From an uncultured Frankiales bacterium (GTDB taxonomy: Bacteria; Actinomycetota; Actinomycetes; Mycobacteriales; SCTD01), in contig CAMLIA010000041.1 of the NCBI GenBank assembly GCA_946479905.1, positions 1-25,026 of the forward strand: DNA of 25,026 nt. Reading direction: 5' to 3'. Each line of letters starts with the position of its first letter. Position 1 is the stretch's first letter. The notes under the pieces are model-generated. The model was given only the letters and a program-made list of their open reading frames with translations. It was not told the origin of the DNA and searched no databases. A program made the position numbers and the translations under genes. Positions 6,310 to 14,602 of the stretch are shown in pieces.

Positions 6310-8217
6310 GCCGGCGTGCAGGGTCCACGCCTCATACATCTCGGCGAACCTGCCGCCGGCGCTCAGCAGCTCGTCGGGGGATCCGGTCTCGGCGATCCGG
6401 CCGTCCTCGACGACGACGATGCGGTCGCTCTTCATGGCGGTCGACAGCCGGTGCGCGATGAGGATCGCCGTGCGGTCCTGGAGCAGGGCGTCGAGGGCGT
6501 GCTCGATCTCGGTCTCGGACTGCAGGTCGAGGTTGGCAGTGGCCTCGTCAAGAACCAGCACGTGCGGCTGGGCGAGGAAGGCGCGGGCGAGCGCGACCAG
6601 CTGCCGCTCGCCGGCGGACAGCGACTGACCGCGCTCGTGCACCTCGGTGTCGAGGCCGTCCGGCATCCGCTCGACGAGAGCGGTGAGCCCGACCGCGGCG
6701 ACGGCCTCCGTCACCTCGTCGTCGCGAGCCGACGGCCGGCCGAACGCGATGTTGTCCCGAAGCGTCCCGGCGAACAGGAACGCCTCCTGCGGCACCAGCC
6801 CGACCTGCCGACGCAGCGAGCCCAGGCTCACCTCGCGCACGTCGCGTCCGTCGACGAGGACCCGTCCTTCGGTCGCGTCGTAGAAGCGCATGACGAGCTT
6901 CGCGAGCGTCGACTTGCCGGCGCCTGTCGGGCCGACGAACGCCACGGTCTCGCCGGGGGAGATCGTGAGGTCGATCCCCTGCAGCACAGGCGAATCCGTG
7001 TATCCGAAGCTCACCCCTTCGAACCGGATCTCACCCGCGACTGAGGGCAGCTCGACCGCGTCAGCGGCCTCCTCCACGGCGGGCTGCTCAGCAAGCAGGG
7101 CGCGCAGCTTGAGGATCGAGGACTGGCTCTGCTGGTAGACGGTGTACTGCTGCACGAGCATCTGGATCGGCTGGAAGAACCGGTTGAAGTAGAGGAAGAA
7201 CGCCACCAGCTCACCCACGGTCAGGCTGTGGTGCAGGACCATCCGCCCTCCGACGCCGAGCAGCAGCGCCTGGCTGAGCAGCCCGAGCAGCTGCGTACCG
7301 GGACCGTAGTAGGAGGAGAGCCGCGCCGTGAGGGCGTTGGCTCCGCGGTAGTCACCCACGATGTTGCGGTGGCGAACGACGTTGTAGCGGCCCCGGTTGT
7401 GAGAGGCCACGACGCGGATGCCACGGAGGCTCTCGGAGAGGTCGCTGAGGACGGCCGCGATCCCGTCCCGGACCCGCTGGTAGGCCACCTCGGAGCGGCT
7501 GCGGAACCACACCGACATCGCGACCAGCGGCGGGATCGTGAGCCCGATCATGAGAAGTGTGAGCGGCACATTCATCGACAGCAGCAGGCCGGTGATGACG
7601 ACCATCGTCAGAGCCTGCACCGCGATCTGGGCGAGTCCGTCCTGCAGCAGCTGCTGCAGGTTCTCGATGTCGCTCGTCATCCGGGTCATCACGACGCCGG
7701 CCTTCTCGCGCGTGTAGAAGTCGAGGGAGAGTCGCTGCAGGTGCGTGAAGACCCGGATCCGCAGGTCGTTCATGACGTGCGCCGCCAGCCTGCCCGACAC
7801 CTTCGCGAGCCACCGCTGGCACAGCGCGGTCAGCAGGATCGCTCCGAGGTAGAGCGCGGACACCACGGCGACGACGTTCATGCTGCGGTGCCGCACCATG
7901 CCCTCGTCGATGGCGGTGACGATCAGCCGGGGGCCGACCTGGTCGGCCAGCGAGATGATGCCGACCAGCAGCACCGCACCGATGCCGAGTCGCCAGTGCG
8001 CGGAGGCCAACCTCCGCAGGGTGAGCGGGCGTGCGTCGCGTGCAGAGGTTCGGTGCTGGAAGGACACGGCCGGTTCGGGGTGCTCGGGCTCCTTGGCGAC
8101 GAGGGCCTCCACGCTCGCCCGCAGCTCGCTCGGGACACCGGCGAAAGGCAGCCCGTCGGCCCGACCCCCGAAGTGGCCGCCACCGGCGCCACCTCCGAAG
8201 CCGCCCATGACGCTCAT
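6286..8217 (-). CDS. ABC exporter half-transporter, subunit with catalytic Walker B (heterodimer partner)
   Basis: 643 residues, a fused membrane domain and ATPase of the multidrug/lipid exporter type. A glycine-rich N-terminus (residues 5-18) typical of actinobacterial members precedes a six-helix membrane domain (about 75-360). ATPase: Walker A GPTGAGKST (429-437), Q-loop VPQEAF (Q477), signature LSAGE (533-537, altered from LSGGQ), Walker B VLVLDE (553-558, catalytic E558) and H-loop H589. The start ATG overlaps the stop of the partner gene (ATGA at 8214-8217). The partner has the opposite pattern: perfect signature but altered Walker B and Q-loop. Together they would form one complete and one degenerate ATP site, as in TM287/288- and BmrCD-type heterodimers. 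The substrate is not evident; the MarR gene at the head of the operon suggests a toxic or regulated small molecule. Confidence 0.95.
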   Translation of the reverse strand: MSVMGGFGGGAGGGHFGGRADGLPFAGVPSELRASVEALVAKEPEHPEPAVSFQHRTSARDARPLTLRRLASAHWRLGIGAVLLVGIISLADQVGPRLIVTAIDEGMVRHRSMNVVAVVSALYLGAILLTALCQRWLAKVSGRLAAHVMNDLRIRVFTHLQRLSLDFYTREKAGVVMTRMTSDIENLQQLLQDGLAQIAVQALTMVVITGLLLSMNVPLTLLMIGLTIPPLVAMSVWFRSRSEVAYQRVRDGIAAVLSDLSESLRGIRVVASHNRGRYNVVRHRNIVGDYRGANALTARLSSYYGPGTQLLGLLSQALLLGVGGRMVLHHSLTVGELVAFFLYFNRFFQPIQMLVQQYTVYQQSQSSILKLRALLAEQPAVEEAADAVELPSVAGEIRFEGVSFGYTDSPVLQGIDLTISPGETVAFVGPTGAGKSTLAKLVMRFYDATEGRVLVDGRDVREVSLGSLRRQVGLVPQEAFLFAGTLRDNIAFGRPSARDDEVTEAVAAVGLTALVERMPDGLDTEVHERGQSLSAGERQLVALARAFLAQPHVLVLDEATANLDLQSETEIEHALDALLQDRTAILIAHRLSTAMKSDRIVVVEDGRIAETGSPDELLSAGGRFAEMYEAWTLHAGVSAVTAA

Positions 8218-10109
8218 GTGCGGAGCTCCGTCGCGACATCGTCGAGGTCCCAGTCGATCTCAGCGTCGACCTCGGGCTCTGGGTCAGTCGGCTCGTGGGC
8301 GTGCACCTGTGCCAGCACCTCGCTGTAGATGGGGGAGCCGGCGAGCAGCTCGGCGTGCGTGCCCTGGGCGACGACCTTCCCCTCGTCCAGGACGACGACC
8401 CGGTCGGCCATGCTGATGGTGGAGAGCCGGTGGGCCACGACGAGCACGGTGCGATCGGGCAGCCTTGCGATCAGGGCCTCGTGGATGGCGGCTTCCACCT
8501 CCACATCCAGGGAGCTGGTCGCGTCATCGAGGACTAGCACCGGTGCGTCGACGAGGAGTGCCCGGGCGAGCGCGATCCGCTGGCGCTGACCGCCGGACAG
8601 GGTGTAGCCGCGCTCGCCGACGACCGTGTCGTAGCCGCCGGGCAGCGCCATGATGAACTCGTCCGCCCCGGCCGTCTGCGCCGCCGCCTGCACCTGCTCG
8701 GGGGAGGCGTCCGGCATGCCGAACGCGATGTTGTCCCTGATGCTGGTGGAGAACAGGAACGGCTCCTCCATCACCACGCCCACCGCTGCGCGGAGGCTCG
8801 TCAGGGTCACGTCACGGACGTCCACGCCGTCGATCGTGATGCGGCCGCCGTCGACGTCGTACGCCCTGGTGAGAAGTCGCGAGACCGTCGACTTGCCGCT
8901 GCCGGTGCGCCCGACGAGCGCCACGGTCTCCCCGCGGTGAAGTCGCAGCTCGAAGCCGTCGAGGACGGTCTGGCCGGGCAGGTAGCCGAAAGCCACGTCC
9001 TCGAAGTGGACCTCGCCAGCTCGTACCACGAGGTCGGTCGCTCCTGGCCGCTCGACGACCGTCGGGTGCTCGTCGAGCAGCTCGTAGATCCGGCCGGCGG
9101 AGGCGGCCGCGCGCTGCCCGAGCATCACCAGCATGCCGAGCATCTGGAACGGGGCCTGCATCATCACGACGTAGGAGGAGAACGCGAGGATCGCGCCGAC
9201 CTGCAGGTGACCGTGCACCACCTGGTAGCCGCCGAGCAGCAGCACGACGACCATGCCGAGCTGCGACACGTTCTGCACGACCGGTCCGAAGCCGGCGCGC
9301 AGGTCGGCATCCTTGACGTAGGCCCACTGCAGCCGGCCGGCCGCACGCGTCAGGGCGCGGACCTCGCGCTCCTCGGCGGCGAAGGACTTCACGACGCGGA
9401 CGCCGTTGATGTTCTCGTCGACGATGGTGGCGACCTCGGCGAGCCTGCTCTGGATGAGCCACGACGCCGGCAGCATCACCTTGCGCATCCGGACGGCCGA
9501 CCACGCCACCACCGGGAGGGTCGCCATCGACGCGAAGGCCAACGTCACATCGATCGAGAGCATGAAGCCGAATGCGATGACGGCGCTCAGGCACTGCACG
9601 ACGATGAAGGGGCCGAACGCGAGGTACATCTGCACCGCGCGGATGTCGGAGTTGGCGCGCGAGATGAGCTGGCCGGACTGGTGCCGGTCGTAGAACGCGG
9701 CAGACATCCGGCTGAGGTGCTCGTAGAGCAGGTTCCGGAGGTCGAACTCGAGCTCGTAGGCGACCCGCATGAGGAACTGCCGGGCGAAGAAGCCGCAGAC
9801 CCCGGCCCCCACCGCGATGAGCGCCGCCTCCCAGACGAAGTGCGACAGCGGGGTACGCCGTGAGATCAGCGACTCGTTGACGGCGTGCTGGAGCACGTTG
9901 GGCAGCTGGAGCGCCAGCACCATGGAGCCGATCGCCGCGACCAGCGCCGTCGCGAAGATGGCCTTGTGGCTCAGGACGAGCGGCAGTGCGCGGCGCAGCC
10001 ACGAGCGGGAGCGGTCCGGGTGGATCCCGCTTCGCGGCGCGTGGTACGCCGAGGGCGGCTCCACCGGCACGGGCACCGACCTGGGGGGCGCGGCCGAGAG
10101 GGTTGTCAT
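8214..10109 (-). CDS. ABC exporter half-transporter, subunit with degenerate Walker B (heterodimer partner)
   Basis: 631 residues from the ATG at 10109, which overlaps the stop of the MarR gene (ATGA); a longer frame upstream only reads through that gene. Six-helix membrane domain about 45-335. ATPase: Walker A GRTGSGKST (400-408), a Q-loop reading VVMEEPF in which the usual glutamine is a glutamate (E448), intact signature LSGGQ (504-508), Walker B VLVLDD (524-529) with aspartate in place of the catalytic glutamate, and H560. These changes mark the non-hydrolysing site of heterodimeric exporters. The C-terminal tail (about 605-631) is strongly acidic, which is unusual, and may contact the partner or the cytoplasmic side. 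Translation is probably coupled to both neighbours. Substrate unknown; drug, peptide or lipid export are all possible. Confidence 0.95.
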   Translation of the reverse strand: MTTLSAAPPRSVPVPVEPPSAYHAPRSGIHPDRSRSWLRRALPLVLSHKAIFATALVAAIGSMVLALQLPNVLQHAVNESLISRRTPLSHFVWEAALIAVGAGVCGFFARQFLMRVAYELEFDLRNLLYEHLSRMSAAFYDRHQSGQLISRANSDIRAVQMYLAFGPFIVVQCLSAVIAFGFMLSIDVTLAFASMATLPVVAWSAVRMRKVMLPASWLIQSRLAEVATIVDENINGVRVVKSFAAEEREVRALTRAAGRLQWAYVKDADLRAGFGPVVQNVSQLGMVVVLLLGGYQVVHGHLQVGAILAFSSYVVMMQAPFQMLGMLVMLGQRAAASAGRIYELLDEHPTVVERPGATDLVVRAGEVHFEDVAFGYLPGQTVLDGFELRLHRGETVALVGRTGSGKSTVSRLLTRAYDVDGGRITIDGVDVRDVTLTSLRAAVGVVMEEPFLFSTSIRDNIAFGMPDASPEQVQAAAQTAGADEFIMALPGGYDTVVGERGYTLSGGQRQRIALARALLVDAPVLVLDDATSSLDVEVEAAIHEALIARLPDRTVLVVAHRLSTISMADRVVVLDEGKVVAQGTHAELLAGSPIYSEVLAQVHAHEPTDPEPEVDAEIDWDLDDVATELRT

Positions 10110-10564
10110 GCTTCGCCCTCCGAGGGCTGCCACGCCGCCAGCCAGCCGGCAACCGTCTCGCCGAGAGAGCCCAACCCGGCCGCGATGTCCCTCGCACCGG
10201 CCGGGTCCAGGTGGTCCAGGACCCCCCGGAGCCCCGACTCGACGACCTCGTCCGCGTGGTGGAGCACCTTGCGACCCTGGCTGGTGAGGGCGTGGTTGAC
10301 CCGACGCCGGTCCTCGGTGTCGTTGACGCGCTCGACGAGACCGCGGGCGACCAGACCGTCGACGACCGTCGTCACGCTCGGCCGGCTCACCGTCAGCTTG
10401 TCCGCCAGCGCCGAGGCGACCTCCGGACGCTCGTCCAGCAGCGCGAGCAGCCGGTACTGCGCCAGTGTCAGGTCCTGCTCCGCGAGCACGCACTCGACCT
10501 GGCGCGCCAACCAGCTGACCGCACGGCCGGCACCGCTGGACAGCTGAACCTGTTTGGCAGTCAC
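10106..10564 (-). CDS. MarR-family transcriptional regulator of the ABC exporter operon
   Basis: 152 residues with the MarR winged helix-turn-helix: helices around LAQYRLLALLDERP (about 34-47), DNA-reading helix SRPSVTTVVDGLVARGLV (about 60-77) and basic wing with DRRRVNHALT (85-94). Dimer-forming helices lie at both ends. Start GTG at 10564; its stop overlaps the ATG of the first exporter gene. The palindrome at 10571-10591 lies directly before its start and is a natural autorepressor site. Inference: it represses its own operon and is released by a ligand, probably an export substrate. It is 13 bases downstream of another MarR gene in the same direction. Confidence 0.92.
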   Translation of the reverse strand: MTAKQVQLSSGAGRAVSWLARQVECVLAEQDLTLAQYRLLALLDERPEVASALADKLTVSRPSVTTVVDGLVARGLVERVNDTEDRRRVNHALTSQGRKVLHHADEVVESGLRGVLDHLDPAGARDIAAGLGSLGETVAGWLAAWQPSEGEA

Positions 10565-10570
10565 ATAGTG

Positions 10571-10591
10571 AGCCTACCTAATAGTTAGGCT
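10571..10591. promoter_or_regulatory. Nested palindrome before the MarR-ABC operon, probable MarR operator
   Basis: Outer arms AGCCTA (10571-10576) and TAGGCT (10586-10591) enclose an inner perfect repeat CCTAA (10577-10581), TAG, TTAGG (10585-10589). The size, symmetry and TTAG/CTAA-like half-sites fit MarR-family operators. It lies 7 bases upstream of the GTG of the exporter's MarR gene and covers the last three codons and stop of the preceding MarR gene, so a promoter within that gene's 3' end would be needed. Confidence 0.6.
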
Positions 10592-11006
10592 CGACGCGAG
10601 TGCCCGCACTCCCACTCAGAGCGTGCAGGAGAGGTCCGAGGCGCTCGAGCTGTTCGAGGTGGGCTCCGGAGAGCGACCTGATCACCTTGTGACCGGCAGT
10701 CGTCAGCCTGACCCGGACGATGCGGTGGTCGGCCAGGTCGCGCTCCCGGGTGACGAGGCCGTGGGCCTGCGTGCGGTCGAGGAGACCGACGACGGTGTGA
10801 TGTCGCACCAGAAGATGGCCGGCGAGGTCGCTGATGGTCGGGCCGGCAGGGTCGGGGTGGCCCCGTACCGCGAGGAGGAGCTGGTGCTGGGTCGGAGTGA
10901 GCCCGAGCGACCTCGCCCGCTCTTCGCTCCACTGCTGGAAGCGTCGCAGCTCGATGCGGAAGGTCAGGAGGCGCTGGTAGTCGCCGTCGCTCAGTGCTCG
11001 GTCCAC
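10578..11006 (-). CDS. Second MarR-family transcriptional regulator
   Basis: 142 residues. Winged helix: LTPTQHQLLLAVRGH (about 36-50), the reading helix VRHHTVVGLLDRTQAHGLV (about 67-85) and wing RERDLADHRIVRVRLT (about 87-102). GTG at 11006 is the first standard start in the frame. The stop codon lies within the operator-like palindrome of the following MarR gene. It is divergent from the ClC transporter gene, and the intergenic region contains a perfect 15-bp palindrome. Inference: it controls itself and the ClC/epimerase operon, and perhaps by read-through the MarR-ABC operon. The ligand is unknown. Confidence 0.9.
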   Translation of the reverse strand: MDRALSDGDYQRLLTFRIELRRFQQWSEERARSLGLTPTQHQLLLAVRGHPDPAGPTISDLAGHLLVRHHTVVGLLDRTQAHGLVTRERDLADHRIVRVRLTTAGHKVIRSLSGAHLEQLERLGPLLHALSGSAGTRVEPNY

Positions 11007-11136
11007 CCGGTCATCCTCGTCCAGCGTCGCCCGTCCGAGGCTGCGCGGTGAACGTCACACCGGCGCAGCGGTCACCCGCGAAGGTCGCGGCCCTACCCTT
11101 CCTAAAAGTATCGTGTCACGATAGAAGGGGACGAGC
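11007..11136. promoter_or_regulatory. Divergent promoter region between MarR and ClC genes
   Basis: 130 bp separating the divergent starts. It is A/T-richer at 11100-11124 than its surroundings. The ClC start is set by AAGGGG (11125-11130) six bases before the ATG. A TANNNT-type -10 candidate, TATCGT, lies at 11109-11114 within the palindrome described separately; no good -35 was found. For the MarR gene no strong ribosome-binding site is visible. Confidence 0.5.
11109..11123. promoter_or_regulatory. Perfect 15-bp palindrome TATCGTGTCACGATA, probable operator
   Basis: Seven-base arms TATCGTG and CACGATA around a single T form a perfect dyad, one base before the ribosome-binding site of the ClC gene. 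It is the right size for a dimeric winged-helix repressor, and the divergent MarR gene is the obvious candidate binder. Position suggests simple repression by blocking the promoter. Confidence 0.65.
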
Positions 11137-12933
11137 ATGGCGGCGGCACGCGATGTCGATCACCTCGGCGACTTCACCGCGACCCCGCGCATGCTGCTGA
11201 TCAGCGGGCTGGCACTGCCCGTCGGCGCCGCGGGGGCTGGGCTGGCGTGGACGCTGCTGCACCTGATCGGGCTGATCACGAACGGGGTGTTCTACCAGCG
11301 GTTCGCCACGTCGCTGATCGCGCCGGGTCGGATGCAGCACCCGTGGTGGCTGCTCCTGCTGGCGCCCGTGGCCGGCGGCCTGGTCGTCGGGCTGATGGCG
11401 CGGTTCGGGTCCGAGAAGATCCGCGGACACGGGATGCCGGAGGCCATCGAGGCGATCCTGATGGGCGGGAGCCGCGTCGCGCCACGCGTCGCTGTCCTGA
11501 AGCCGGTCTCTGCCGCGATCGCGATCGGGACCGGCGGACCGTTCGGCGCTGAGGGGCCGATCATCATGACCGGTGGAGCGGTGGGTTCTCTCTTCGCGCA
11601 GCTGCTGCACCTCACCGCTGACGAGCGCAAGACCCTGCTGGTCTCCGGTGCTGCTTCAGGCATGGCCGCGACCTTCAACGCCCCGCTGGCCTCGCTGCTG
11701 CTGGCCGTGGAGCTGCTGCTGTTCGAGTGGCGTCCCCGCAGCTTCGTGCCCGTGGCGGCTGCGGTCAGCGTCGCGTCGGTGCTGCGCGGCCCGCTGCTCG
11801 GCCACTCCCACGTGTTCGCGTCCACGGCGATGTTCCACGTCAGCACCGCGACCTACCTGTTCTGTGCCGTGTCTGGGATCGCGTCCGCGCTGCTGGCGGT
11901 GGCGGCGACCTCGCTGGTGTACGCGGCGGAGGACCTCTTCTCGCGGCTGCCCGTGCACTGGATGTGGTGGCCGGCGATCGGCGGGCTGGTGATCGGTATC
12001 GGCGGCACGGTCGAGCCGCACGCGCTCGGTGTCGGGTACGACGTGATCGGCGACGAGCTGTCCGGCCGGATCGGGCTGGGCGTGGTCGTGAGCATCCTGG
12101 TCGTGAAGACGCTCATCTGGTCTTTGTCGCTCGGGTCGGGCACGTCGGGAGGTGTGCTCGCACCGATGTTCATGATCGGCGGCGCTCTCGGCGCCTTGGA
12201 GGGGCAGGTGTTCCCGCACGTCGGCGCCGGGTTCTGGCCGCTGGTCGGCCTCGCCGGCGTGCTCGGTGGCGTGATGCGGTCCCCGTTCACCGGCGTGGTG
12301 TTCGCGGTCGAGCTGACCGGCCGGTTCGACGCGGTGCTGCCGCTCATCATCGGTACCTGTGTCGCGTACGGGGGATCGGTGCTGCTGCTGCGCCGATCGG
12401 TGCTGACGGAGAAGATCGCCCGTCGCGGCTATCACCTGACCCGCGAGTACGACGTCGACCCGCTCGAGGCGCTGTTCGTCGACCAGGTGCTCGCCGAGCG
12501 GTTCGTGCAGCTCGACCCCGACCTGACTGTTGAGCAAGCGCTCAGCCTGCTGGCCGTTGACCCGATCGCCGGGACGCAGCGGCTGTTCCCGATCGTCCAC
12601 GACGACGGCGTGCAGGGCGTGGTCTCGCAGAACCGGCTCCTGGCTGCCTCGGTCGCCGGTGACGGCCAGGCGTCGGTGAGCCTGCTGTCCACCGCAGAGC
12701 CGGTGTACGCGCACGGCAACGACACCCTCCGGCAGGCAGCCGTCGTCATGGCGCAGACGGGGCTGACCCGTCTGGTCGTCACCGACCGCGACGACCCTCG
12801 GCGGCCGGTGGGAGTCGTCTCCCTCCAGCAGCTTCTCGAAGGTCGGGTGCGCGACCTGCACGAGGCCACCCACCCCGAGCGGGTGCTGCGCGTCCGCCGT
12901 CCGCGGAGGGCGACCATGACCACGAACAGTTAG
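11137..12933 (+). CDS. ClC-family chloride transporter with C-terminal CBS pair
   Basis: 598 residues. The membrane domain (about 15-425) carries the ClC ion-path motifs: GHGMP (97-101, a variant of GSGIP), GPFGAEGP with the gating glutamate E139, and SGGVLAPMF (337-345). A second glutamate, E197 in FEWRP, is at the position of the internal proton glutamate of E. coli ClcA. With both glutamates present, Cl-/H+ exchange is likelier than a passive channel. Two CBS motifs (about 445-575) form a cytosolic nucleotide-sensing Bateman module. Start ATG has AAGGGG six bases upstream. The epimerase gene follows after 12 bases. Possible roles are acid resistance or charge balance. The GAEGP and GHGMP forms do not suggest the fluoride-specific branch. 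Confidence 0.95.
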   Translation: MAAARDVDHLGDFTATPRMLLISGLALPVGAAGAGLAWTLLHLIGLITNGVFYQRFATSLIAPGRMQHPWWLLLLAPVAGGLVVGLMARFGSEKIRGHGMPEAIEAILMGGSRVAPRVAVLKPVSAAIAIGTGGPFGAEGPIIMTGGAVGSLFAQLLHLTADERKTLLVSGAASGMAATFNAPLASLLLAVELLLFEWRPRSFVPVAAAVSVASVLRGPLLGHSHVFASTAMFHVSTATYLFCAVSGIASALLAVAATSLVYAAEDLFSRLPVHWMWWPAIGGLVIGIGGTVEPHALGVGYDVIGDELSGRIGLGVVVSILVVKTLIWSLSLGSGTSGGVLAPMFMIGGALGALEGQVFPHVGAGFWPLVGLAGVLGGVMRSPFTGVVFAVELTGRFDAVLPLIIGTCVAYGGSVLLLRRSVLTEKIARRGYHLTREYDVDPLEALFVDQVLAERFVQLDPDLTVEQALSLLAVDPIAGTQRLFPIVHDDGVQGVVSQNRLLAASVAGDGQASVSLLSTAEPVYAHGNDTLRQAAVVMAQTGLTRLVVTDRDDPRRPVGVVSLQQLLEGRVRDLHEATHPERVLRVRRPRRATMTTNS

Positions 12934-12945
12934 GAGAGAACGACG

Positions 12946-13854
12946 GTGGAGCACCCCTCAGGACAGCAGTTCGTCCTCACCAGCGCGGACGCGCAGGCCG
13001 TCATCACGGAGGTCGGCGGCGGCATCCGGCAGCTCGCCGTCGGTGGCGTCGACGTGCTGGACGGGTTCGAGGTGGACGCGATGTGCGACGGCGCGCGTGG
13101 CCAGACCCTGATCCCCTGGCCGAACCGCGTCGCCGACGGCCGCTACACCTGGGACGGCAGCACCCAGCAGCTCGCGCTCACCGAACCTGACCGGCGCAAC
13201 GCCATCCACGGCCTGACCCGTTGGGCCAACTGGGAGCTGATCGAGCTCACCGACGCCACCGTGCACCTGCGACACCGGTTGCATCCGCAGCCCGGCTGGC
13301 CGTTCCCGCTGCGCTGCGACCTGCGCTACGCCCTGCGCGCGGACGCCCTGGAGGTCACGACCGCGGTGACGAACCTGGGGCCCGCGCCCTGCCCCGTTGC
13401 CGTCGGCGCCCATCCGTACCTGTCGGCCGGTGCCGGCCTGGTCGACGGCTGCGGGCTGCGTGTGCCGGCGGACACCGTGCTGCCGACCGACCCGCGGGGC
13501 ATCCCCACGGGCCGCGAGCCGGTCGCCGGGACACCACTGGACTTCCGTGACTCCCGGACCATCGGAACGGCACGCATCGACCTGGCCTTCACTGACCTGC
13601 ATCGCGACCCGAGTGGACGGGCGGTGGTGCACATGGACCGGGCCGACGTCATCGTCACGCAGCTGTGGGCAGGTCAGGGCTACGACTACCTCGAGGTCTT
13701 CACCGGTGACACCCTCGCCCCTGAGCGCCGCCGCCGAGGTCTGGGTGTCGAGCCGATGACCTCACCGCCCAACGCGCTGCAGACCGGAGAAGACCTGCTC
13801 CGCCTGGATCCTGGGGAGGCCGTGGAGCTGGCCTGGGGCGTCGGAAGGGCGTGA
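12946..13854 (+). CDS. Aldose 1-epimerase (mutarotase) family protein
   Basis: 302 residues, the usual length for galactose-mutarotase-type beta-sandwich enzymes. Seen: GQTLIPWPNRVADGRY (52-67), H88 in NAIHGLTR, H156 in GAHPYL and E269 in GVEPMTSPPNAL, which correspond to the two active-site histidines and the catalytic glutamate base. The reaction is interconversion of alpha and beta anomers of free sugars in the cytosol. The GTG start at 12946 is supported by AGGAG eight bases upstream, overlapping the ClC stop region, so it is co-transcribed with ClC; the functional link is obscure. Its last 155 bases are overlapped by a convergent open frame on the other strand. The substrate may be glucose, galactose or a phosphorylated sugar. 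Confidence 0.93.
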   Translation: MEHPSGQQFVLTSADAQAVITEVGGGIRQLAVGGVDVLDGFEVDAMCDGARGQTLIPWPNRVADGRYTWDGSTQQLALTEPDRRNAIHGLTRWANWELIELTDATVHLRHRLHPQPGWPFPLRCDLRYALRADALEVTTAVTNLGPAPCPVAVGAHPYLSAGAGLVDGCGLRVPADTVLPTDPRGIPTGREPVAGTPLDFRDSRTIGTARIDLAFTDLHRDPSGRAVVHMDRADVIVTQLWAGQGYDYLEVFTGDTLAPERRRRGLGVEPMTSPPNALQTGEDLLRLDPGEAVELAWGVGRA

Positions 13855-14602
13855 CGACGCCGCGCACCTGGGGGAGCCAGCAGGGACTGTCACCGCCCTG
13901 CGCTCTGGAGGGCTCGGCGAGAAGCAGCACCGGCAAGCCGTCGCCATCGTCGTCCTGGCTGGTTGATGCGGTCGGGTGATAGCGCAGCAGCCCGTGCTCG
14001 GTGTCGGTGATGCAGTAGGTCGTCTGCTCGGCGGCGAGGCAGACCGTCGCGCCATCCATCGAGCCGCCGCGCAATCGCACCAGTCGCCCTCCGTCGGCGT
14101 AGTCGACAAGGACGTGCTGGCCGGCGTCGGTGGGCATCGGCCAGGCCGGAGAGTGCGGACTGCTGACGTGCGCGATCGGCTCGGCGGCCGAGCCGTCCCC
14201 GCCATGACGCTCGGTGGGGGTGTCGGACTGCGGTGGGCGCGCCGCACGCGCTCGGGGCGGGGCGCTGGACGCGGCGGCGAGCAGCTCGGCGGCGCCGAAG
14301 CCGAGGGCGAGGGCGGCGTTGCGGCGACCGGCCCGGCGGCCGGTCTCGGACCGGCGGGAGTAGATCAGCGCGGTGCTTGCGTGCAGCAGGTCGACCACTG
14401 CGCCCCCGAGCAGCGCAGACCGTCGGCCGGTGAGCTCGGCAGCACCCTGCGCGAGGTGCCGAGCGCCGAGGACCCGCATGACGCTCCGGGGGCCAAGCGT
14501 GTCACGGGGGTAGTCGAGCAGGGTGAGTCCGAGCCCAGGTCGGCGGAGCAGCAGGGCTCCCGTCGCCAGCTGCAGGAGCGAGACAGCGCGGGCGGGCGTC
14601 AC
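13700..14602 (-). CDS. Protein of unknown function, membrane-like N-terminus, 3' end overlaps epimerase gene
   Basis: 300 residues as read. Not recognised. Residues 5-30, 64-81 and 95-111 are hydrophobic or alanine-rich and may be membrane or amphipathic helices around VMRVLGARHLAQGAAEL. A proline- and arginine-rich linker (about 113-135) leads to a small beta-rich domain (about 160-235) with GGRLVRLRGGSMDGATV and TTYCITDTEHGLLRY. From about residue 248 the sequence is low-complexity arginine/proline-rich and lies antisense to the last 155 bases of the epimerase gene, so the real protein may end earlier, for example through a frameshift or sequence error near 13860. Start: GTG at 14602 overlaps the stop of the GH15 gene (GTGA), so translation is probably coupled to it. 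Function unknown. Confidence 0.6.
   Translation of the reverse strand: MTPARAVSLLQLATGALLLRRPGLGLTLLDYPRDTLGPRSVMRVLGARHLAQGAAELTGRRSALLGGAVVDLLHASTALIYSRRSETGRRAGRRNAALALGFGAAELLAAASSAPPRARAARPPQSDTPTERHGGDGSAAEPIAHVSSPHSPAWPMPTDAGQHVLVDYADGGRLVRLRGGSMDGATVCLAAEQTTYCITDTEHGLLRYHPTASTSQDDDGDGLPVLLLAEPSRAQGGDSPCWLPQVRGVVTPFRRPRPAPRPPQDPGGAGLLRSAARWAVRSSARHPDLGGGAQGRGCHR

Noticed and set aside
10110..10493. N-terminal extension of the LDD-type ABC subunit
   Set aside because: It reads through the MarR gene in another frame with Arg/Gly-rich sequence; ATG at 10109 overlaps the MarR stop.
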